Of a stretch of 38,495 nt of DNA, positions 32,750 to 38,495 are shown one piece after another (the first letter of the stretch is position 1; each line of letters opens with the position of its first letter). The translations under genes were made by a program, and so were the position numbers. The notes below the pieces were generated by a model that worked only from the letters and a program-made list of their open reading frames with translations, was not told where the DNA came from and searched no databases. Source of the DNA: Desulfuromonadaceae bacterium (lineage in GTDB: Bacteria > Desulfobacterota > Desulfuromonadia > Geobacterales > Pseudopelobacteraceae); the NCBI GenBank assembly GCA_028712665.1, contig JAQTRC010000024.1:1-38495 (forward strand), written 5' to 3'.

Positions 32750-34309
32750 CTAAACTGCGTCACTCAATCTCTTCTGTTTGCAGCTCAATCGGTTGAGGGC
32801 ATGGATGTAGGCTTTGGCCGAAGCTACGATAATATCGGTGGAGGCCCCCTTTCCAACAACATTCTGACTCCCCTCGCTCACCCTGACCGTTACTTCCCCC
32901 TGGGCATCAGTTCCGCCTGTTATTGAGCCGACATTGTATTGGGTCAGTTTTGCCTTTGACTTCGTAAGCTTCCTGATCGCCTTGAATGCTGAATCCACAG
33001 GGCCGTCGCCCAACTCGGCGGTTCGCACCGAGACACCATTAATTTCCATCTGTACAGTCGCCGTAGCCACCGCAAATGAACCGCACGTTACGGTTATATG
33101 TTCCAGCTTGAATCGGTCCTCTTCTCTGGCCTCATCAGATACAATTGCATCCAGGTCCTCGTCGAAGACCTCTTTTTTCAGGTCTGCCAGAGTTTTGAAG
33201 CGCTCGAAAGCCTTGTTGAATTTTTCTTCATCCAGGTCGTGCCCAAGCTCCTCCAGCCGTTTTTTCAAGGCATGTCGGCCGGAGTGCTTGCCAAGCACCA
33301 GGGAGCCGGCCAGGAGGCCTACCGACTCAGGGGTCATGATCTCATAGGTGGATTTTTCCATCAGCATTCCGTGCTGATGGATTCCGGCCTCGTGGGCGAA
33401 GGCGTTGGCTCCGACTACCGACTTGTTGGGCTGCACCCCTATACCGGTTATGTTTGTCAACATGCGGCTGGCCGGGGTCAGTTGTTCGGTTACCACTTTG
33501 GTTTCAAAGGGGAGTATGTCACGACGGGTCCTCAAGATCATTACGAACTCTTCCAATGAACAGTTACCAGCCCTCTCTCCGATACCGTTTATCGTGCATT
33601 CTACCTGGCGGGCTCCGGCCTGGACCGCCGCAATCGAGTTTGCAACCGACAATCCCAGATCGTTGTGGCAATGCACTGATATTATGGCCTTATCGATATT
33701 TGGAACGTTATCTTTGAGATACTTTATAATGTTGAAGTATTCGAAAGGAATCGTATAGCCGACCGTATCCGGAATATTGACAGTCGTGGCTCCGGCGGCG
33801 ATGACAGCCTCAACGACCTCGGCCAGAAACGGCAAACGGGTACGGACTGCATCTTCGCAGGAAAACTCGACATTCGGCGTGTAAGCGGCTGCCCTCTTGA
33901 CGGCCTTGACCGCCGACGCAAGTACTTTAGCCGGTTCCATCATTAACTTGTATTTCATATGGATGTCGGAGGTGGCGATAAAGGTATGGATGCGCCCCTT
34001 CTCGCCGGCATATTTTAAAGCTTCCCAGGCCCTGTCGATATCCTTTTCACTGGATCGGCAGAGGCCGGCAATCTCCGGTCCCTTGACGGTCTGGGCAATC
34101 AGTTTGACCGCCTCGAAATCTCCATCCGACGCAATAGGGAATCCGGCCTCGATTACATCTACGTTCAGTTTTTGTAACTGTCTGGCAATCCTCAATTTCT
34201 CTCCAATGTTCATGCTGTTGCCGGGGGCCTGTTCCCCGTCCCTCAGGGTTGTATCGAAAATCCTGATCATCTGCCGGTCGTCATGCCTTGGTACTTTTGC
34301 TTTTGCCAT
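32750..34309 (-). CDS. leuA: 2-isopropylmalate synthase
   Basis: A 519-aa enzyme that condenses acetyl-CoA with 2-oxoisovalerate, the first committed step of leucine synthesis. The catalytic TIM barrel starts RIFDTTLRDGEQAPG (D19 metal ligand), with IHTFIATSDIHMKYKL, the metal-binding SVHCHNDLGLSVANS and INGIGERAGNCSLEE. A C-terminal regulatory domain (about 390-510) for leucine feedback ends near GKGASTDIIVASAKAYIHAL. The frame is open to an ATG at 34405, but that lies in the T-box terminator hairpin. The ATG at 34309 has AAAGGAG 8 bases upstream and gives the normal length. Control is by the leucine T-box leader in front of it. It is monocistronic within the window. Confidence 0.95.
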   Translation of the reverse strand: MAKAKVPRHDDRQMIRIFDTTLRDGEQAPGNSMNIGEKLRIARQLQKLNVDVIEAGFPIASDGDFEAVKLIAQTVKGPEIAGLCRSSEKDIDRAWEALKYAGEKGRIHTFIATSDIHMKYKLMMEPAKVLASAVKAVKRAAAYTPNVEFSCEDAVRTRLPFLAEVVEAVIAAGATTVNIPDTVGYTIPFEYFNIIKYLKDNVPNIDKAIISVHCHNDLGLSVANSIAAVQAGARQVECTINGIGERAGNCSLEEFVMILRTRRDILPFETKVVTEQLTPASRMLTNITGIGVQPNKSVVGANAFAHEAGIHQHGMLMEKSTYEIMTPESVGLLAGSLVLGKHSGRHALKKRLEELGHDLDEEKFNKAFERFKTLADLKKEVFDEDLDAIVSDEAREEDRFKLEHITVTCGSFAVATATVQMEINGVSVRTAELGDGPVDSAFKAIRKLTKSKAKLTQYNVGSITGGTDAQGEVTVRVSEGSQNVVGKGASTDIIVASAKAYIHALNRLSCKQKRLSDAV

Positions 34310-34384
34310 GCGATAAACTCCTTTCTGTTCCATCTTCGTGTCGTAAAGTATACCAATCTTTGTGAACTTTGTTTCTTTAGCACA

Positions 34385-34422
34385 ATAAAAAAGCCTCTCC
34401 CCCATATTTGGGGCAGAGGCTT
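34385..34422 (-). terminator. Regulated terminator of the leuA T-box
   Basis: On the minus strand AAGCCUCUGCCCC pairs with GGGGAGAGGCUU around AAAUAUG and runs into UUUUUUA. It is the OFF-state hairpin that the antiterminator (T-box element, 34432-34445) displaces. The leuA start is 76 bases further on. Confidence 0.92.
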
Positions 34423-34630
34423 AAAGGCCATCCGCGGTACCACCCAATTCGCCTTTCAGCATAAAACTGCAAGGCCTTCGTTACGCCATTTACGCAGGCA
34501 GACGGCTCCGACTACATATCACCGGAGCGGCTCCAAGGCGAGTTCATCATTTGTGCCTACCGGTTCGCACCAACCACCGGCTCTCTGAAAAGCACAAAAC
34601 GATTACTACTCCTCTTCACAGCCTCTATAT
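34385..34630 (-). promoter_or_regulatory. Leucine-specific T-box riboswitch leader of leuA
   Basis: Read on the minus strand, the leader shows the full T-box layout. Stem I starts with GAAGAGGAGUAGUAA (about 34617), then an AGAGAGCCGGUGGUUGG segment. The specifier loop GAUGAACUCGCCUUGGAG carries the codon CUC (Leu) at 34542-34540. The conserved T-box is GGGUGGUACCGCGG (34445-34432), and the antiterminator competes with a terminator. Uncharged tRNA-Leu(GAG) would pair with CUC and with the T-box UGGU bulge and allow read-through. T-boxes are typical of Firmicutes and known before leuA in Geobacter relatives. The match to gene function (leucine synthesis) makes the call firm. Confidence 0.95.
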
Positions 34631-34637
34631 TTCCTGC

Positions 34638-34667
34638 ATACTAGAAAAAGAAACCACTTAAAGTCAA
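34638..34667 (-). promoter_or_regulatory. Promoter of the leuA T-box transcript
   Basis: On the minus strand TTGACT (34667-34662) and TAGTAT (34643-34638) with 18-base spacing. Transcription would begin near 34631, just before stem I, as expected for a T-box leader. Confidence 0.7.
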
Positions 34668-34698
34668 GCTGTTTTTGTAGTTACTGCCATTATTAGTA

Positions 34699-34727
34699 TT
34701 GATTACACAAAGGGCATACCGTACAAT
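34699..34727 (+). promoter_or_regulatory. Probable sigma70 promoter for the 449-aa membrane protein
   Basis: TTGATT at 34699 and TACAAT at 34722 with a 17-base spacer, the same hexamer pair as the lon promoter. It is divergent from the leuA promoter, with the two -35 boxes 31 bases apart. The remaining DNA between 34310 and 34756 is the T-box leader. Confidence 0.6.
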
Positions 34728-34756
34728 GCGGCAATTCGATTTGGGAGGAAATTTTC

Positions 34757-36106
34757 GTGAGCGATCTGCTGCTGATAACCGATATGGCCCGCTTGAGCAA
34801 GATTTTTGACCAACTGGCATATGGCAGTAACTTCAGTTTAAGAATAGTCAATAACCTTGAGAAGGGTGCTGAAGAGATTGTCATTCAAAAACCGGATGTT
34901 GTTTTTGTCCAGACACATTTATCAGGGCTCTCTCCGGAAATTCTACTCAAACACCTCAAAAAGCAACTTGGGCGCAAACGCTCTCGCTTTGTACTGCTTG
35001 CAACCCCCGGACAGCTAGGCAAGGACACTCTAAAGGCTTACCAGGGGTGGCTCGATATCTCATGTAATGACAGTGAACTTCTGACCGCCATTCAAACTCT
35101 TTTGACCTCGCTACTGTCAAAAAACAAAACCGCGGATGCCGGTACTCCGTCAGAAGAGATAACCGATACTACGCCAGTTTCGACAGAACCGGCTACCGTT
35201 GCCAAAGCAGGGGCTCTGGCGAAATTTGACTTCGCCGCCATTCCTGTCGCCCCTGATTTGAGCGCCATGCCATCAGAACCCGCCGCTCCAAAAGAAGCCT
35301 CTCTTGAAGATCAAGGGATAACCTATTCCCCACGCTCGCGCCTTTCGGTCTATTCAGAATTCAACAGTTCTTTCGACAATGCCGTCAACAAAACTCCGGA
35401 ACCGGAACCACTCGTATCAGCCGCGCCGGAACCGGAATACAAATGGAATGGCGAATTTATAGATACAGTTGATACAGTTTCGCCACGTTCAAAGCGTTCG
35501 ACCTTTCTGTTATGGCTGGCTCCGGTCATAGTAGCCGTAGTAGTAGTGACCTTTCTGCAGAAGAACAGGACTGTTTCCAAGCCGGTCACTGTAGTTGCTC
35601 CGCCGGCAGTACAGCCTGCTGAACCATCCAAATCGCCAATTCCTGCAAAACCGGAACTAGATTCGAAATTGGCTGAGAAAGACGTGATTAAAGCCATCGC
35701 AGAGAACCGGCCGCCAAAAGCAACCGCGTCTCCATCTTCCGCAAGTTCCAGGCCTTCTGAACTCCCCGAATTTATACCTCGTTACGGATTTGACAAACAT
35801 TACGGCACTACCAACCCTGGCTGGGAACGGTACAAGGGGCAGGTCACTGAATTCAGGGTCTTACGCGAAGCGAAAGCCATCAAAGCTATTCAGGTTATTG
35901 ATCGTGGTGGTCAGGGAGTTCCAGAATCTTTTATGAAGGGTGTCTTGCGTCAGGTTGCAAAAAATCCTGTCTTCACAGTAGAAACCTCTGAAAAGAAGGA
36001 GGGGTACGAAATACAGCGCGGGCGTATCTCAGGCAATATCAAAGTCGTATTTTACCGCGATGAGCAGGGAGGAAAACTGAGGGCTTTTGTGATAGGGTGG
36101 CAATAA
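34757..36106 (+). CDS. Unrecognised membrane protein with degenerate receiver-like N-terminus
   Basis: A 449-aa protein of no family I can name. Residues 1-118 look like a CheY-type alternating fold (LLLITDMARLSKIFDQL, PDVVFVQTHLSGLSPEIL, SRFVLLATPG), but the phospho-acceptor Asp is Gln and the conserved Lys is missing, so it should not be phosphorylated. A long Ala/Pro/Ser linker follows, one membrane helix (about 249-267), a second Pro-rich linker, and a compact C-terminal domain (about 340-449) with RYGFDKHYGTTNPGWERYKG and VVFYRDEQGGKLRAFVIGWQ, probably periplasmic. GTG start with GGAGG 10 bases upstream. It converges with the LysM gene, 4 bases apart. It may carry a cytoplasmic signal to the envelope. 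Confidence 0.75.
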   Translation: MSDLLLITDMARLSKIFDQLAYGSNFSLRIVNNLEKGAEEIVIQKPDVVFVQTHLSGLSPEILLKHLKKQLGRKRSRFVLLATPGQLGKDTLKAYQGWLDISCNDSELLTAIQTLLTSLLSKNKTADAGTPSEEITDTTPVSTEPATVAKAGALAKFDFAAIPVAPDLSAMPSEPAAPKEASLEDQGITYSPRSRLSVYSEFNSSFDNAVNKTPEPEPLVSAAPEPEYKWNGEFIDTVDTVSPRSKRSTFLLWLAPVIVAVVVVTFLQKNRTVSKPVTVVAPPAVQPAEPSKSPIPAKPELDSKLAEKDVIKAIAENRPPKATASPSSASSRPSELPEFIPRYGFDKHYGTTNPGWERYKGQVTEFRVLREAKAIKAIQVIDRGGQGVPESFMKGVLRQVAKNPVFTVETSEKKEGYEIQRGRISGNIKVVFYRDEQGGKLRAFVIGWQ

Positions 36107-36110
36107 AATC

Positions 36111-36899
36111 TTACCGCGAAGAGAGCTTCAGGTAACAGTCGGCTTTATATAAACTTGCATCGGCTGCCAGAGGCGAGCCGGGGTTATTCATCAGATATCG
36201 GTCAAACAGTTCAATAGCGGTGCTGAAATCGTCCTGCTTGTAGGCTTTAACTGCTCTTTCATATAATTTTTGCGCTGTGGCGGCGTTATTTGGAGGAGTC
36301 GGCACGCCCCCTTTCTTCTGGAGCGGTGGTGCCTTTATTTTATTATCCCCGGCACTCCCCCGGCCGGCACCCTTCTTATCGTACAAACGCTTCTTTTGCT
36401 TCTTATCATGCGGCGGTTTCAACTCATTCAGGGAAATATCGGTAACAGAAGCAGCGGCAGAGTTGATTGCCGCAGGTGGAGGGACGGAAACAGGCAAAGC
36501 CGCTGCCGGCTTGGCAACTTTCTCGGCAGTTACCTTAAGCCCCTTCGATTTTAATCTGGATTCTCTGGCAGGCGCAGGCTCACTCCGTCCCGAGCCTTGC
36601 GTTACAGGAACTCTCAGAGTGCTGCCGGTATGAATCATATTCGGGTTATTTATCCTGTTGAAAAGCAGAATCTGCGGATAATACATGCCGCGCCCGCTGA
36701 ACTTGCGGGAGATGTCATAGAGCGTATCTCCACTTCGAACCGGCACTTCAGTAACCAGAATTCCCCCGTCGCCGACCCGACCTTTTTCTTCAGCCGTTAC
36801 AGGTTTAGGTTCGTACAGATAATACTGCTGGCCCCAGGCCGGCAGGGTCAGAGAACAAAGCAATAATAGAACTGCCGCAAGGCTTATGCGTTGTGTCAT
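36111..36899 (-). CDS. Exported LysM and TPR-repeat protein
   Basis: A 262-aa exported protein. Signal peptide about 1-23 (ending PAWG). A LysM peptidoglycan-binding module covers about 51-98 (VPVRSGDTLYDISRKFSGRG, INNPNMIHTGSTLRVP). A long Pro/Lys/Ala-rich linker (about 100-200) leads to a C-terminal tetratricopeptide or YbgF-like pair (AQKLYERAVKAYKQDDFSTA, FDRYLMNNPGSPLAADASLY). It should sit in the periplasm on the cell wall and bind a partner through its TPR. The ATG lies one base after the stop of the next gene upstream, so the two are translated together. Confidence 0.85.
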   Translation of the reverse strand: MTQRISLAAVLLLLCSLTLPAWGQQYYLYEPKPVTAEEKGRVGDGGILVTEVPVRSGDTLYDISRKFSGRGMYYPQILLFNRINNPNMIHTGSTLRVPVTQGSGRSEPAPARESRLKSKGLKVTAEKVAKPAAALPVSVPPPAAINSAAASVTDISLNELKPPHDKKQKKRLYDKKGAGRGSAGDNKIKAPPLQKKGGVPTPPNNAATAQKLYERAVKAYKQDDFSTAIELFDRYLMNNPGSPLAADASLYKADCYLKLSSR

Positions 36900-36900
36900 A

Positions 36901-38495
36901 TCAGTATCTGTTTCCCAGTTGATCTTCGTAGGTCATGACGTTTTTGAGCTGTATGTTTGTGCCCACTCCTGTTCCAGGCTTGACCCTGAAAGAAACCTTG
37001 ATGACCCGTTTTTCTGCTGCGCCCATCTCCTTGAAACGCCAGATTATATTTCCGTTACTGAAGGCACTGTTTGCAGGGTTTGCAGCTACCAGTTCAAGCT
37101 GTTCCGGCCAGGTACTCTGCAACTCGACCACCCGTGCGAGATTAGTTCCCTTATTTGTGATGGTAAGATCAAAGGAAGCCACCTCGCCCGGTTTCAGACG
37201 GCCATCGCGCCCCGCCATGGCCATTTGCAGAACCGGGCGGGAATACAGAAGCTGCGCGGATCCGGATGCAGATAAACCCGCTTCCGCTTCAGGTGTGAAG
37301 GATAGAAGGACGCTCCCTTCGCTGCCGTCATCGGCAGTTTTCGGGGTCTTGATCTCCATCACTACACTGGCCTCTTCTTTAGGAGCCAAAGGACCTATTT
37401 CCGTTATCACCGGTTCAATGGACTGTCTGACACCATCGCGGTTTATATCGTGGAAGATGACGGCGTCCTGGGCTCCTGTGACAGTCGCGGCTATCTTGAA
37501 TTTTTCATGCACGTTACCTGTGTTGGTTACAACGAACGGTACCGTAATGGTCTGTCCAGGAACAACCGATATCCGCCCTGAACCGGAACGTACAAGAATG
37601 CCGCGCTTTGGCTGCACATAAGCCATGTTGGATACGAAGGCCGCTGCTGTCTTAAGGGGGTTGTTGATCAGTTCAGCGCGGGTCGAGATCTCCTGCCCTG
37701 CCAGAGAGTCTTCCTTAAGCTGGAACGTAACGGCGAATTCCCGGCTCTCACCGGAATTGATCTGCAGGCCGTTAAGCACGAGGGCTGATTTCAGTTCCTT
37801 CTTGAACCCGGCAGATTCGTAATCGACCGGCTCCAGCTGCGGCGGGAAATTAATCCTGAATGTAACGTCTTCCGCAACGGTCGAGCCCACATTAAGTGCC
37901 GTAATTCGATAGAGAACCTTTTCGCCCGGTAAAGGCCTGGACTTGTCGGTTTTGACGAGAGCGCGCAGTAGCGGCGCCGATGCTGTCAAGGCGATCTCAC
38001 GCGACTGGCTCGCCTCAATCATGAAGCTTGAGACCGCTTTGACCGGATGGATAATGCGCAGGCCATCGATGCTGTCAGCAGGAACGGTCAGATTAACAAC
38101 GCCTTTGAAGGCCTCGCCGGGCGCCATGACGGGTGTCTTAATTATTGGAACATCGGGTGATGAAGCAGCTGCAAAACTTGCGTTAAAAGCTGGCGGAAAG
38201 GTGGATTCGAGGCGGAAAGAGTCGTTGCCGTTGCCGCGATTGATTATCACAAACGGCAGACTGCTCCGGCGAGCGACTTTCAAGGATGCTGCAGGGGGCG
38301 TAAGATTGAATTCAAAACCGGCGAACTGTGCAACCTCAAGACGCAAAATCTGGGCATTCTCCGGCACTGTCTCGGCTACTGCAGCCTTGGCCGGCAACGC
38401 CACTACGATGCCGAGTTCCCGCAGTTTGGCGGCAGCTGTGACAGCAGCGGCAGAGGATGGAAATTTGTCGATAATTGATTTGTACTGTGTAATAG
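36901..38495 (-). CDS. Large surface or periplasmic protein with DUF11-like beta repeats, partial (5' end outside window)
   Basis: The frame is open to the right edge, so the start is not in the window; a GTG at 38403 is an internal codon. The first visible residues (YKSIIDKFPSSAAAVTAAAK) resemble the end of a TPR helix pair, as in YbgF-type proteins. Then come several ~110-residue Ig-like/DUF11-type beta modules with motifs such as LPFVIINRGNGNDSFRLEST, PGEKVLYRITALNVGSTVAE, PGQTITVPFVVTNTGNVHEK and PGEVASFDLTITNKGTNLAR. Modules of this type are found in exported or surface proteins. It is coupled to the LysM gene. Function unknown; a stalk or cell-wall-linked structural role is likely. Confidence 0.75.
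   Translation of the reverse strand, partial: ITQYKSIIDKFPSSAAAVTAAAKLRELGIVVALPAKAAVAETVPENAQILRLEVAQFAGFEFNLTPPAASLKVARRSSLPFVIINRGNGNDSFRLESTFPPAFNASFAAASSPDVPIIKTPVMAPGEAFKGVVNLTVPADSIDGLRIIHPVKAVSSFMIEASQSREIALTASAPLLRALVKTDKSRPLPGEKVLYRITALNVGSTVAEDVTFRINFPPQLEPVDYESAGFKKELKSALVLNGLQINSGESREFAVTFQLKEDSLAGQEISTRAELINNPLKTAAAFVSNMAYVQPKRGILVRSGSGRISVVPGQTITVPFVVTNTGNVHEKFKIAATVTGAQDAVIFHDINRDGVRQSIEPVITEIGPLAPKEEASVVMEIKTPKTADDGSEGSVLLSFTPEAEAGLSASGSAQLLYSRPVLQMAMAGRDGRLKPGEVASFDLTITNKGTNLARVVELQSTWPEQLELVAANPANSAFSNGNIIWRFKEMGAAEKRVIKVSFRVKPGTGVGTNIQLKNVMTYEDQLGNRY

Noticed and set aside
34310..34405. 32-residue N-terminal extension of LeuA starting at 34405
   Set aside because: That ATG is inside the T-box terminator hairpin, and a good ribosome-binding site precedes the ATG at 34309.
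36901..38403. Complete 500-aa DUF11 protein starting at 38403
   Set aside because: The frame stays open to the window edge and upstream residues look like TPR sequence, so the gene is truncated.

Overview
The window reads as a chromosomal segment of a motile Gram-negative delta-type bacterium, most likely Geobacterales (Desulfuromonadota). This rests on gene content: a flagellar export cluster, an MCE lipid-transport operon beside lon, a bacteriohemerythrin, stand-alone receivers and hybrid kinases, and a leucine T-box in front of leuA, an RNA class that is rare outside Firmicutes but has been reported in Geobacter-like deltaproteobacteria. No rRNA, tRNA, CRISPR array, transposase or phage gene was seen. 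Species assignment is inference.

Layout. 1-6693 (+): the 3' part of flgE, a terminator, then fliL-fliM-fliN-fliO-fliP-fliQ-fliR-flhB, i.e. the C-ring switch and the type III export gate. 6743-15023 (+): a tightly packed run of an RND efflux pump, a fused PabB-PabC enzyme, a membrane class III nucleotidyl cyclase, a TolC-like outer membrane factor and an orphan MlaE-like permease. 15177-21706 (+): a PfkB-family kinase, a TPR lipoprotein, a RodZ-like HTH membrane protein, a receiver-only regulator, a UspA protein, a receiver-histidine kinase and a COG2509-type flavoprotein.

21896-31050 (-): read in transcription order, an unknown 193-aa protein, lon, mlaE, mlaF, mlaD, a catalytic and a non-catalytic M16 peptidase, then bacteriohemerythrin. 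31051-31393 holds a small transcript unit with its own promoter, a possible 24-codon ORF, hairpins and a strong terminator. A MacA-like adaptor (+) follows. leuA (-) converges on it across a hairpin repeat and is preceded by a complete leucine T-box leader. 34757-36106 (+) encodes a membrane protein with a degenerate receiver-like domain. It converges on a minus-strand pair: a LysM/TPR protein and a large surface or periplasmic beta-repeat protein that runs off the right edge.

The most useful second looks are the Leu T-box leader, the small transcript at 31114-31328, the apparent ACG (or frameshifted) start of flhB, the hexamer inverted repeat between fliP and fliQ, the extra repeats in the hook protein, and the unrecognised envelope proteins at the right end.
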